A stretch of DNA of 64,000 nt from Aliihoeflea sp052435735 (lineage in GTDB: Bacteria > Pseudomonadota > Alphaproteobacteria > Rhizobiales > Rhizobiaceae), in contig JBQVNB010000001.1 of the NCBI GenBank assembly GCA_052435735.1, positions 186,001 to 250,000 of the forward strand, read 5' to 3'. Below, piece by piece: positions 43,167-53,222 of the stretch. Both the position numbers and the translations under genes were made by a program. How positions within the stretch are numbered: position 1 is the stretch's first letter; each line of letters begins with the position of its first letter. Below the pieces are notes generated by a model that was not told the DNA's origin, made no database searches, and worked only from the letters and a program-made list of their open reading frames with translations.

Positions 43167-43768
43167 TCGTCGCGCGCTTCCATCAGGCGCGCGGCATAGC
43201 GCGCCATCGTGTCGACTTCCAGATTAACGTGGTCGCCAACTCGGCGCGCGCCCCATGTCGTCACGCCGAGCGAGTGGTGGATCAGGAGGACGTCGAAGAG
43301 GTCGCCGTCGACGCCGTTGACGGTGAGCGACGTGCCATCGAGCGCGATGGAGCCCTTCGGCGCGATAAATTTGGACAATGCGCGGGGGGCGCGGAGGCGA
43401 AAGCGGACGGCGTCGCCTTCGTCGATCCGCTCGACGATCTCCGCCATGCCGTCGACATGGCCGGAGACGATGTGCCCGCCGAGTTCGTCGCCGATCTTCA
43501 ATGCGCGTTCGAGGTTGAGGTGGGAGCCGACCTGCCAGTTGCCGGCCGTCGTCAGTCGCAGGGCCTCTTCCCACGCCTCGACCTCGAACCAGCGGGAACC
43601 ATCCGAAGGCAGCGCGACGACGGTCAGACAGACGCCGGCGCAGGCGATCGAGGCGCCGATGGCGATGGTCGCCGGATCGTACTCAGTGCCGATGCGCAGC
43701 CGGATACCCTTGTCGAGCGGTGCGATGGTCTTGATCTCGCCGATGTCGGTGACGATCCCAGTGAACAT
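43163..43768 (-). CDS. ribE: Riboflavin synthase
   Basis: The 201-residue protein has the two tandem lumazine-binding barrels: MFTGIVTDIGEI with CAGVCLTVV in the first, and GGHIVSGHVDGMAEI with LDGTSLTVNGV in the second. It converts two ribityllumazines to riboflavin and a pyrimidinedione. The start overlaps the last base of the ribD stop. Confidence 0.96.
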   Translation of the reverse strand: MFTGIVTDIGEIKTIAPLDKGIRLRIGTEYDPATIAIGASIACAGVCLTVVALPSDGSRWFEVEAWEEALRLTTAGNWQVGSHLNLERALKIGDELGGHIVSGHVDGMAEIVERIDEGDAVRFRLRAPRALSKFIAPKGSIALDGTSLTVNGVDGDLFDVLLIHHSLGVTTWGARRVGDHVNLEVDTMARYAARLMEARDE

Positions 43769-44874
43769 CAGTCGATCCTTACATATTCGCAGCAGATATC
43801 GCCGCCGAACACATCGCGGCGGACGAGACGGAAGCCTGGGCGAACCCCGGCCGGGTCGATGGGGGATGCGACGCCGCCCTCGCCGATCGGTTTCGCGCCG
43901 ACGAAGAGCACCAAACGGTCGACCAAGCCTTCGGCGAGAAACTGGCGCGCGGCCATCGCACCGCCCTCGACGAGAAGTGTCAGAACGCCGCGCGCTGCCA
44001 GGTCCTCGAGAAACTCCGGCAGGGCGATGCGGCCTTCGTGCTCGTCGCAGGCGATGAAGCCGACGCCGAGTTCCTCAAGCGCCGCACGACGGCCGGCATC
44101 GGCGTCGATCGCGGTTGCCAGCAGAACCGGCGTCTCGCGTGCGCTCGTTGCAAGTTTCGACGTCGGCGAGAGTCGCGCATCGCGGTCGAGGACGATGCGG
44201 ATCGGCGAACGTTTCTCCAGCCCCGGCAGGCGGCAGGTGAGTTCAGGATCGTCGGCCAGAGCCGTGCCGATGCCCACGAGGATGGCGTCGCTTTCGGCGC
44301 GCAGGCGATGAACCTGCCGGCGTGCGATGGGCCCGGTTATGGGAACCTGTCCCTCGCCTATGCGACCGATCATGTCATCGGAGGAAACCGCAAGTTTAAG
44401 AGTCACTTCCGGACGTTTGCTCAAAGATCGAGTCAGGTAGCCTTTGAGCAGGTCGGCTGCGTCATCGGCGCGAATCTGGGGCGTCACGTCGATCCCGCCG
44501 GCTTCGAGGATCGCATATCCCTTTCCGGACACGCGCGGATCGGGATCGGCGGCCGCGCCGACGACCCGGGCAATGCCGGCACGGACAAGCGCCTCGGCGC
44601 AGGGTGGCGTGCGGCCGTGATGCGCGCAGGGCTCCAGCGTGACATAGGCCGTCGCGCCGCGTGCCTGCTCCCCGGCTTCCGCGAGCGCCTCCGCCTCGGC
44701 ATGAGGCCGCCCGCCGATCGCGGTGATGCCGCGCCCCACGATCACCGATCCTTGGCCGTCGTCACGCACGATCAGCGTCCCCACGGATGGGTTGGTCGAC
44801 GTCAGGCCAAGATTGCGGCGCGACAGGCGGACGGCGGCTGCCATGTACCGGCGATCGGTCTCGCCGACGCTCAT
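43768..44874 (-). CDS. ribD: Bifunctional riboflavin deaminase/reductase
   Basis: The 368-residue protein joins a zinc deaminase (RPHAEAEAL and EPCAHHGRTPPC hold the metal ligands) to a dihydrofolate-reductase-like domain (PEVTLKLAVSSDDMIGRIGE, ESDAILVGIGTALADDPELT, LLVEGGAMAARQFL). It performs the second and third steps of riboflavin synthesis. Its start overlaps the nrdR stop by four bases. Confidence 0.96.
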   Translation of the reverse strand: MSVGETDRRYMAAAVRLSRRNLGLTSTNPSVGTLIVRDDGQGSVIVGRGITAIGGRPHAEAEALAEAGEQARGATAYVTLEPCAHHGRTPPCAEALVRAGIARVVGAAADPDPRVSGKGYAILEAGGIDVTPQIRADDAADLLKGYLTRSLSKRPEVTLKLAVSSDDMIGRIGEGQVPITGPIARRQVHRLRAESDAILVGIGTALADDPELTCRLPGLEKRSPIRIVLDRDARLSPTSKLATSARETPVLLATAIDADAGRRAALEELGVGFIACDEHEGRIALPEFLEDLAARGVLTLLVEGGAMAARQFLAEGLVDRLVLFVGAKPIGEGGVASPIDPAGVRPGFRLVRRDVFGGDICCEYVRID

Positions 44875-45341
44875 TCTCGCGAGGCGTCCTCGTCGCTCTT
44901 CAATTCACCGAGCAGATCGTGGAAATCGCGCGCTTCGCGAAAGTTCTTGTAGACAGACGCAAAGCGTACATAGGCGACATCGTCGATGGATTTGAGCGCA
45001 TCCATGACGAGCCGGCCGATTTCGTCGGATGGAATTTCCGTCTCCCCAGAGCTTTCGAGCTGGCGCACGATGCCCGTCACGGCACGCTCGATCCGCTCCG
45101 GCTCCACATTGCGCTTGCGCAGCGCGATTTCGACGGAGCGCATCAGCTTGTCGCGATCAAACGCAACCTTGCGGCCCGACCGTTTGACCACAACGAGATC
45201 GCGCAGTTGCACACGCTCGAAAGTGGTGAAGCGCCCGCCGCAGACCGGGCAGACGCGGCGGCGGCGGATGGCCTGCCCGTCTTCGGCAGGCCGGGAATCC
45301 TTCACCTGGGTGTCTTCAGACTGGCAATAGGGGCAGCGCAT
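44871..45341 (-). CDS. nrdR: Ribonucleotide reductase repressor NrdR
   Basis: The 156-residue protein starts with a zinc ribbon (MRCPYCQSEDTQVKDSR, then RRVCPVCGGRFTTFERV) and continues with an ATP-cone domain (VVKRSGRKVAFDRDKLMRSV). It senses ATP/dATP and represses nrd genes through NrdR boxes. It lies 36 bases after glyA and overlaps ribD. Confidence 0.97.
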   Translation of the reverse strand: MRCPYCQSEDTQVKDSRPAEDGQAIRRRRVCPVCGGRFTTFERVQLRDLVVVKRSGRKVAFDRDKLMRSVEIALRKRNVEPERIERAVTGIVRQLESSGETEIPSDEIGRLVMDALKSIDDVAYVRFASVYKNFREARDFHDLLGELKSDEDASRE

Positions 45342-45377
45342 GCGTCTCTTTCAACAAATGGTGTGCTGCCCCAGCGT

Positions 45378-46691
<1,314 letters not shown>

Positions 46692-46830
46692 GGCAGATCG
46701 ACCCTTCTGGCGTGTGGCGGTAATCCGTGGAGCGGCGCGAATATCACACTATCGCCTGCGCGGCCATGTGCGGTTTGCGCAATTTACGGTTCCGGTCGCG
46801 ACTGGATCAATGCGGCAAATGCGCGAAACG

Positions 46831-46858
46831 AAAAGGCCGCCCCGAGGGACGGCCTTTC
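46831..46858 (-). terminator. Rho-independent terminator after the L,D-transpeptidase gene
   Basis: On the minus strand AAAGGCCGTCC-CTCG-GGGCGGCCTTTT forms a stem with one mismatch/wobble and a T run, starting 22 bases beyond the stop codon. Confidence 0.85.
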
Positions 46859-46880
46859 GCAGAAAGACGTGCGAACGCGA

Positions 46881-48128
46881 TCAGGTCGCGGTCGAAATCT
46901 GCAATTCCGACGAACCGTCGAGCGCATAGATGTCGTCGCGGAACTGGACGACGCCGTCGCTGGTCGACCAGGCCGACACATAGCTGAAATGGACGGGCAC
47001 CGGATTGGTGACGGCCACGGCCACGTCGGCATCGTTGATGATCGTCTGCTCGAAGCGATTGCGATCCCAGCCCGGCGTCTCGCGCAAGATCCAGGTGACG
47101 AGATCGCGCACGTTCTGAACGCGCACGCAGCCGGAAGAGTGGAACCGTTCCTGATTGGCGAAGAGGCTCTGCTGCGGCGTGTCGTGCATATAGACGGCAT
47201 GCGGGTTGTGGAAGTCGATCTTGACGGAAGCCATGGCGTTGATGCGGCCCGGGTCCTGGCGGAAGCGCAGCTTCGCGGCCTCTTCCGTCTGCCAGTTGAT
47301 GGTCAGCGGATCGACCTCGCCATTGGGGCCGAGAATGCGGATGCCGTTTTCGGTCAGGTAGTTCGGGTTCTGGCGCATCAGCGGAATGATGTCGCGGCGA
47401 ACGATCGATTCCGGTGCATTCCAGTACGGATTGACGATGATCTGGTGAATGTTCGAATCGAGAATGGGCGTCTGGCGATCGATCTTGCCGACCACCGCGA
47501 CGTGGCGGCTCACGACACGGCCATTTTCGACTGCCTCGATCTCCGCGGCCGGGATGTTGACCATCACGTAGCGGTTGGCCGTCGTTCCGACCTTCTCGCC
47601 GAGGCGGCCGAGATTTCGCTCGAGCTGGCCAAGGCGCACCTGCGCCGACGCGTTGAGCGAGCGGTAAGTATAAGGACCGGTGACGCCGTCGGCCGGAATG
47701 CCGTGGCGGTTCTGGAAGCGCTTCAAGGCCGCATCGACATAGGAATCGAAAGACGGCGACATCCCTGCCCGCTCGGACAGATCGCCCGAGATCATCAGGC
47801 GCTGGCGCAGCACGTCCACGTCCGGATCGACGACGCCGAGTTGCAGCTTCTTCTGATCGGGAACCATCGGCCAGCCGCCGCGGGCGGCAATGTCCTGATA
47901 ACGGACGATCGCGTCCTGCAGGTAGACCAGCGTGTCGGGGCTGAAGATCGGACGGGTGGTCGCAACCTGCCCGCCATCGGAGACCTGCGCGTCGAACTGG
48001 TCGCCCCAGCCACGGCGGTTCGAATTCAGGATCGAGTCGATCACGTTCTGCGCATGGGCGCTTTGCGACACGGCGGCGGCCGCAAGGGCGGACGCACCGG
48101 TGAGAAAGGTTCTGCGGCTGGTTTTCAT
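46881..48128 (-). CDS. L,D-transpeptidase (YkuD domain) with Tat-type signal
   Basis: The 415-residue protein begins with KTSRRTFLTGASALAAAAVS, a twin-arginine signal, ending near SAHA. A peptidoglycan-binding domain (FQNRHGIPADGVTGPYTYRS) precedes the YkuD domain, whose active site is HDTPQQSLF and RFHSSGCVRVQN with the catalytic cysteine. It forms 3-3 crosslinks or attaches proteins to peptidoglycan. The start at 48128 is chosen because the signal begins there. The LdtR-type regulator lies upstream on the same strand, after a 304-base gap. Confidence 0.93.
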   Translation of the reverse strand: MKTSRRTFLTGASALAAAAVSQSAHAQNVIDSILNSNRRGWGDQFDAQVSDGGQVATTRPIFSPDTLVYLQDAIVRYQDIAARGGWPMVPDQKKLQLGVVDPDVDVLRQRLMISGDLSERAGMSPSFDSYVDAALKRFQNRHGIPADGVTGPYTYRSLNASAQVRLGQLERNLGRLGEKVGTTANRYVMVNIPAAEIEAVENGRVVSRHVAVVGKIDRQTPILDSNIHQIIVNPYWNAPESIVRRDIIPLMRQNPNYLTENGIRILGPNGEVDPLTINWQTEEAAKLRFRQDPGRINAMASVKIDFHNPHAVYMHDTPQQSLFANQERFHSSGCVRVQNVRDLVTWILRETPGWDRNRFEQTIINDADVAVAVTNPVPVHFSYVSAWSTSDGVVQFRDDIYALDGSSELQISTAT

Positions 48129-48432
48129 CTTCTGTCCCGACGCTTCAAGATATGACGGCGCAAGCACGCGCGGTGCGAAGAGTCGAGACTAGTGGGTTAA
48201 CCTTAACGAAACGCCACCATCCCCGACCCGTGGATTCGGTCGAAATACCGGATGACGTCCGGTCACATTCCAATATGGCGGCTTCGTGACCGTCGGGAAG
48301 CTTCGACGGAGGTGTTGCAGTTCGACGACACCTGCGCTGGAGCCGTCCTCGCCCGGCCGCGGATCGGACACCACCCTTGAAGGCGAGTCCGATGCGCCGG
48401 CGTCGGCGATGAGCGAGAGGCGTCGCCTCGCC
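48129..48432. other. 304-base region without a gene, probable L,D-transpeptidase control region
   Basis: No supported coding frame is present. A spaced inverted repeat AGGTGT...ACACCT (about 48310-48333) and GC-rich pairs near 48410-48432 are visible. GGTTAACCTTAACG near 48194 lies in the probable promoter area of the transpeptidase gene. An operator for the neighbouring MarR-type regulator is likely somewhere here, but I could not identify it. Confidence 0.5.
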
Positions 48433-48948
48433 TTACATGCGGTAGGCGATGGTGTCGTTCCAGAAGCGGTCGAGGCGCTGGAGAGCCTTGTTCATCTGCT
48501 GGAACTCGTCCTGGCCGATGCCGCCGACCTTTTCGATCGAGCCGATGTGACGGTCATAGAGCGCGCCGACCAGATCGGCGATCTCGCGGCCCTTCGGCGT
48601 CAGGCTGACGCGGACCGAACGACGGTCGATGCGCGAGCGCTGGTGGTTGATGAAGTCGAGATCGACGAGCTTCTTCAGATTGTAGGAGACGTTCGAGCCC
48701 AGATAGTAGCCGCGCGAGCGCAATTCGCCGGCGGTCAGTTCCGAAGAACCGATGTTGAAGAGCAGCAGCGCCTGGATGGCATTGATGTCGCTGCGGCCGT
48801 TGCGGTCGAACTCGTCCTTGATGACATCAAGAAGACGGCGGTGCAGCCGCTCGACGAGCTGAAGAGATTCAAGGTAGAGCGAGCGAATGGAATCGCCGCG
48901 GTCTTCGTTCATCTGGACGTTCTTCGACGTCGTACGCGAATTGATCAT
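48433..48948 (-). CDS. ldtR: MarR-family regulator, LdtR type
   Basis: The 171-residue winged-helix protein has LLFNIGSSELTAGELRSRGY and YLGSNVSYNLKKLVDLDFIN as the recognition region and HQRSRIDRRSVRVSLTPKGR as the wing. The SRGYYLGSNVSYNLKKLV stretch is typical of the LdtR group of Hyphomicrobiales, which regulates an L,D-transpeptidase gene; such a gene is the next one downstream. GAGAGG lies upstream of the ATG at 48948. Confidence 0.85.
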   Translation of the reverse strand: MINSRTTSKNVQMNEDRGDSIRSLYLESLQLVERLHRRLLDVIKDEFDRNGRSDINAIQALLLFNIGSSELTAGELRSRGYYLGSNVSYNLKKLVDLDFINHQRSRIDRRSVRVSLTPKGREIADLVGALYDRHIGSIEKVGGIGQDEFQQMNKALQRLDRFWNDTIAYRM

Positions 48949-49107
48949 GGTCGTGCCTCTCGTTAAACGCCGGTGACTTTGTTTTTGATCTCACCTTGGG
49001 CACGACCCTAACCAATGCATCTAAAATTCGACTTAAACCGCAGGCTTAACATGAGCTTACCGGGAACTCCCGGATTTCAGGGTTAAGCTGCGGTTAGACC
49101 GAAAGGT

Positions 49108-49527
49108 TCATTTTTCCTCTCTGCGGCGCTCTGCCCAGCGATGCAGCCGGAAACCAGCATAGACCACCACGGTCAGCGCATGGACGATGAGCACGAGATC
49201 GCGGCGACCGTAGAGCTCGGGAAAGCCGGCATACATGACCGTCTCGGACACCGCGCACACGAACCAGATCACCGGCCCCCACGATGCCAACATCCAAAGC
49301 CCGCTCGCGGCAAAAGGATAGAGCACCGCCAGACAGACGGCGGCCACCTGCCAGTGGACCGGCATCAGGTCGAAACGCCAGGTCAGCCCGTCATAAAAGC
49401 CGAGAAGCCTGATCCAGTAGAGAAGGCCGAGCCCGGCGCAAAGCGCAGCGACCGCACGCAGGAACGTCTCGAACATCGTTTCGGAGGCCGACAGGCGCGG
49501 CAGGGCCGAATGAATGGACTGGATCAC
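49108..49527 (-). CDS. Small four-span membrane protein, DUF6163-like
   Basis: The protein has about 139 residues and four hydrophobic segments, with LLYWIRLLGFYDGLTWRFDL and HWQVAAVCLAVLYPFAASGL near the middle and a charged tail RWAERRREEK. It resembles a hypothetical family restricted to Hyphomicrobiales. The start is uncertain: GTG at 49527 follows GAAGG, while ATG at 49476 gives 122 residues. It is divergent from hemB. Function unknown. Confidence 0.7.
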   Translation of the reverse strand: MIQSIHSALPRLSASETMFETFLRAVAALCAGLGLLYWIRLLGFYDGLTWRFDLMPVHWQVAAVCLAVLYPFAASGLWMLASWGPVIWFVCAVSETVMYAGFPELYGRRDLVLIVHALTVVVYAGFRLHRWAERRREEK

Positions 49528-49623
49528 GGATCGGCGACCTTCAGATGTTGGAACCGGCTGGGCGAGACGGGTTGGACCCGCATTCGGCCCATGATACATC
49601 CCGCGCTATCAGGAGACGCCATC

Positions 49624-50655
49624 ATGAACAAGATCACCCGCCCTGTTGCCACCACCTTGCGCACGGTCGATGAAATCACCGGCGGCCGGCGACTGCGGCG
49701 GATGCGCAAGGCGGACTGGTCGCGGCGCATGGTGCAGGAAACGCGCCTGACGGTCGACGACCTGATCTGGCCGATCTTCGTGGTCGATGGCGAAAAGCGC
49801 CGCGATCCCCTCCCCTCGATGCCCGGCATCGAACGCTATTCGGTCGACGTCGCCGTCGAGGAGGCCAAGCGTGCCGCGCAGCTCGGCATACCGGCGCTCG
49901 CGATTTTCCCCAATGTCGACATCGCGCTTCGCGACCAGAGCGGCTCGCACATCCTCGACCCGGACAATCTGATCAACCGCGTCACCCGCGCGATCAAGCA
50001 GGCGGTACCCGAGATCGGAATCATCACGGACGCCGCGCTCGATCCCTTCACCAGCCACGGCCATGACGGCATCCTGCGCGACGGCGTCATCGTCAATGAC
50101 GAGACGGTGGCGCAGGTCGCCGCCGCCTCCGTGCTGCAGGCAGCGGCAGGCGCCGACATCGTCGCGCCGTCGGACATGATGGACGGGCGGATCGGCGCGG
50201 TGCGTGACGCGCTCGATGCGGCCGGCTACCAGGACGTCGCGATCATGTCCTATGCGACCAAATTCTCGTCGGCCTTCTACGGCCCTTATCGCGAGGCGAT
50301 CGGCACGAGCGGCCTTCTGAAGGGCGACAAGAAGACCTACTATCTCGACCCGGCGAACGCCGCCGAGGCGATCCGCGAGACCGAACAGGACGTGATCGAG
50401 GGCGCGGACATGATCATGGTCAAGCCCGGCATGCCCTATCTCGACATCATCCGCCAGTTGAAGGACGAGTTCGCGCTGCCGACCTTCGCCTATCAGGTCT
50501 CGGGCGAATACTCGATGATCGAGGCGGCCGCGGCCAATGGCTGGATCGACGGCGAGCGCGCGATCATGGAGAGCCTGCTCTCGTTCAAGCGCGCCGGCTG
50601 CGACGGCATCCTGACCTATTTCGCGCCGCGCGTGGCGCAACTCCTCAAGAGCTGA
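49624..50655 (+). CDS. hemB: Delta-aminolevulinic acid dehydratase (porphobilinogen synthase)
   Basis: The 343-residue protein has both active-site lysines, in SYATKFSSAFYGPYR and MIMVKPGMPYLD. The metal loop reads DAALDPFTSHGHDG: aspartates rather than the cysteine triplet of zinc enzymes, which marks the magnesium-type class known from rhizobia. It condenses two aminolevulinates to porphobilinogen for heme synthesis. The stop is directly followed by the convergent cyclase stop. Confidence 0.97.
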   Translation: MNKITRPVATTLRTVDEITGGRRLRRMRKADWSRRMVQETRLTVDDLIWPIFVVDGEKRRDPLPSMPGIERYSVDVAVEEAKRAAQLGIPALAIFPNVDIALRDQSGSHILDPDNLINRVTRAIKQAVPEIGIITDAALDPFTSHGHDGILRDGVIVNDETVAQVAAASVLQAAAGADIVAPSDMMDGRIGAVRDALDAAGYQDVAIMSYATKFSSAFYGPYREAIGTSGLLKGDKKTYYLDPANAAEAIRETEQDVIEGADMIMVKPGMPYLDIIRQLKDEFALPTFAYQVSGEYSMIEAAAANGWIDGERAIMESLLSFKRAGCDGILTYFAPRVAQLLKS

Positions 50656-51753
50656 TCAGGCCGCGCGGCGCAGCTCCACGCGGTTGCGGCCATTGTTCTT
50701 GGCGTCGTAGAGAGCATCGTCCGCCGCCTTGAAGACGCTCGGGAAGACCACGCCGGCCTTGTCCGCGCCGCTGACGCCGATGCTGACCGTGACCTCGAGA
50801 TCGGTTCCTTCCACCGCGAGCGACTGACCGGCGACGCTCTGGCGGATACGCTCGGCGACGCGTTCGGCCACACGAAGCGACGTCGCGGGCATCAGCACCG
50901 CGATCTCCTCGCCGCCATAGCGCGCAACGATGTCGGTCTGTCTGGTCTCGGCCTTGACGATGGCCGCGATCGAGGCGAGCACGCGGTCGCCTGCGAGATG
51001 TCCGAAACGATCATTGATCGACTTGAACCGATCGACATCGACGAGCAGCATCGCGAAAGGCGATCCCTTGGCGCGTGCGCTTTCGCTGATCCGGTATGCC
51101 AGACGGTCGAAGGTGCGCCGGTTGGCGAGCGCGGTCAGCGCGTCGGTGCTGGCTTCGGTCCGCAGTTCCTCCTCGCGTCGAAAGTGCCGGTCCTCGCGTG
51201 CCAGGAACGCGCCGAGCAGAAGGATGCCGAGGACGGCATTGGTGACGAGGGGGATCGCGGCCGTCTGCACCACCGAAACGGCAGTCTGCCGGGGCAGCAA
51301 TGCAAGGCAGGCGAGGACCGAGCAGATCGCGAGCGACAGGACCAGCAACTGCTCGGCATTGGGCGTGCGGCCCTTCCAGATGCGATGGAACACGTAGCCG
51401 ATGGTGGATGCCATCGCGATCGCGGCCAAGCCCGTCACGGCACCCGCGCCGCCCTGGATCATCCGGAAGATCCCCATGATACAGGCTGCAATGACGGCCG
51501 CGACCAGCCCGCCGAAAGGCGCCGCCAGGGCGGCCATCACCGTGCGCGAATCGAGCTGGACCCCTTCCGGCGTGCGGATCAGGTCGGCCATCGAAAGGAC
51601 CCCGGCCAGTCCGAACAGAAGGCCGATCATCACGCTTCGACCGCCAAGTTTCGGAGCGTGACGCACCAGCGTCGAATAGGCCATCACCACCAATGCCATC
51701 AGGCCGGCATTGTGGAGGAGGCTGAGAAAAATTTCGCTCGGGGCGTAGGACAC
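50656..51753 (-). CDS. Diguanylate cyclase with 5TM-type membrane sensor
   Basis: The protein has about 365 residues. The N-terminal half has six hydrophobic segments and RSVMIGLLFGLAGVLSMADL with PFGGLVAAVIAACIMGIFRM, resembling the 5TMR LytS/YhcK sensor. The C-terminal GGDEF domain has TDALTALANRRTFDRL, DVDRFKSINDRFGH and ARYGGEEIAVL. The active site is intact (GGEEI), and an RQTD inhibitory site lies five residues before it. It should make c-di-GMP with product feedback. GTG at 51753 follows GGAGAAC; a start at 51780 is possible. Confidence 0.92.
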   Translation of the reverse strand: MSYAPSEIFLSLLHNAGLMALVVMAYSTLVRHAPKLGGRSVMIGLLFGLAGVLSMADLIRTPEGVQLDSRTVMAALAAPFGGLVAAVIAACIMGIFRMIQGGAGAVTGLAAIAMASTIGYVFHRIWKGRTPNAEQLLVLSLAICSVLACLALLPRQTAVSVVQTAAIPLVTNAVLGILLLGAFLAREDRHFRREEELRTEASTDALTALANRRTFDRLAYRISESARAKGSPFAMLLVDVDRFKSINDRFGHLAGDRVLASIAAIVKAETRQTDIVARYGGEEIAVLMPATSLRVAERVAERIRQSVAGQSLAVEGTDLEVTVSIGVSGADKAGVVFPSVFKAADDALYDAKNNGRNRVELRRAA

Positions 51754-51895
51754 TAGGCACGTTCTCCTGCAACCACGCATAGCGATGGCGGCTTTCAGTT
51801 GTTTCGATCAGATCGATAAAATTTGAATGAATCGCCCGGCTTGCGATCACGGTTGCGCGATCCCATCTTGATCACGGCAGCAAAGGAACGATCCC

Positions 51896-52381
51896 ATGAA
51901 CACGACCTCATCGACCGATCGCATCCATGACGGCGAAATTCTCAACGACCGCCTCAACGATGCACGCGTCTATGACGGCGTGCGCACGCGGCGCATCCTG
52001 GCTTTCTGCATCGACTATCTGATCGTCGGCCTCCTGATGATCGTTCCCGCCATCGTCATCGGCCTGCTCGGGGTGCTGACGCTCGGCCTCGGCTGGATGC
52101 TGTACGGCATCCTCTTCCCCGTCGTCGCGCTCGGCTATATCTGGTGGACGCTTGGCGGAGCCTCGCAGGCGACCGTGGGTATGAACATAATGAACATCCG
52201 TCTCGAACGGCTGGATGGCGGACGCATCGACGGACCGCTTGCGGTGCTTCATTCGGTGCTGTTCTGGGCGGGCAACGTCATCCTGACGCCGTTCATCCTG
52301 CTGGCCACGCTGTTCCTCGACCGCAAGCGGGCCGTTCACGACCTGCTGCTCGGCACCGTGGTCACGCGCACCGACCGTTAA
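51896..52381 (+). CDS. RDD-family membrane protein
   Basis: The 161-residue protein has the RDD pattern: RTRRILAFCIDYLIVGLLMI with the arginine and aspartates, a second and third span, TVGMNIMNIRLERLDGG, and the closing DRKRAVHDLLLGTVVTRTDR. The family is poorly understood, with some members implicated in ion exchange. AGGAACGATCCC lies upstream of the ATG. It is divergent from the cyclase and followed by bpt. Confidence 0.9.
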   Translation: MNTTSSTDRIHDGEILNDRLNDARVYDGVRTRRILAFCIDYLIVGLLMIVPAIVIGLLGVLTLGLGWMLYGILFPVVALGYIWWTLGGASQATVGMNIMNIRLERLDGGRIDGPLAVLHSVLFWAGNVILTPFILLATLFLDRKRAVHDLLLGTVVTRTDR

Positions 52382-52469
52382 GCGGAACTTGATGTCGCGC
52401 GGCTTGCCAACCGACGCGACTGGGGATTTCATATCCCGATCGCGGCAATCCATTCCGACTCGACGGTCA

Positions 52470-53216
52470 ATGACGCACCAGCCTACGCAGTCACCGCAAT
52501 TCTTCCTGACGGCGCCATCGCCCTGCCCTTACATCGAGGGCGAGTTCGAGCGAAAGGTGTTCACGCATCTGGTGGGCGACAAGGCGCCGGAGATGAATGA
52601 CCTTCTGACGCAAGGCGGCTTTCGCCGTTCGCAGAACATCGCCTACCGGCCTGCCTGCGAGACCTGCCGTGCCTGCGTTTCCGTGCGCATTCTCGCCAAC
52701 GAGTTCCAGCCGACGAAGAACATGAAGCGCGTCTCGGCGCGCAATGCGGACCTCATCGGCGCCGAGCACAAGGCCGAACCATCGAGCGAGCAATATTCCC
52801 TCTTCCGCACCTATCTCGACGCCCGCCACAAGCGCGGCGGCATGTCCGACATGACGGTGCTCGACTATGCGATGATGGTCGAGGACACTCATGTCGACAC
52901 GCGGGTGATCGAGTACCGCAGACGCGGACCCGACAGTTTCATCACCGGCAAGGGCCAGGGCGAGCTCATCGCGGTCGCCCTGTCGGACCGGATGGGCGAC
53001 GGCCTTTCGATGGTCTACTCGTTCTTCCACCCCGACATGGAGGACCGTTCGCTCGGCACCTTCATGATCCTCGATCACATCCAGCGCGCCCGCGCGCTCG
53101 GGCTGCCGCACGTCTATCTGGGCTACTGGGTCAACGGCTCACGCAAGATGGGCTACAAGGTGCGCTTCAAGCCGCAGGAACATCTCGGGCCCCAGGGCTG
53201 GGACCGCGTCGAATAG
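52470..53216 (+). CDS. bpt: Aspartate/glutamate leucyltransferase (Bpt/ATE family)
   Basis: The 248-residue protein has the N-terminal cysteine motif PCPYIEGEFERKVFT with RPACETCRACVSVRI, and the C-terminal transferase end LGYWVNGSRKMGYKVRFKPQ. Bacterial Bpt adds leucine to proteins with N-terminal Asp or Glu, marking them for ClpAP through ClpS. The start at 52470 (MTHQPTQSPQFFL) fits the family; no clear binding site precedes it. It converges on the HerA-like gene with six bases between stops. Confidence 0.93.
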   Translation: MTHQPTQSPQFFLTAPSPCPYIEGEFERKVFTHLVGDKAPEMNDLLTQGGFRRSQNIAYRPACETCRACVSVRILANEFQPTKNMKRVSARNADLIGAEHKAEPSSEQYSLFRTYLDARHKRGGMSDMTVLDYAMMVEDTHVDTRVIEYRRRGPDSFITGKGQGELIAVALSDRMGDGLSMVYSFFHPDMEDRSLGTFMILDHIQRARALGLPHVYLGYWVNGSRKMGYKVRFKPQEHLGPQGWDRVE

Positions 53217-53222
53217 ACCGGG

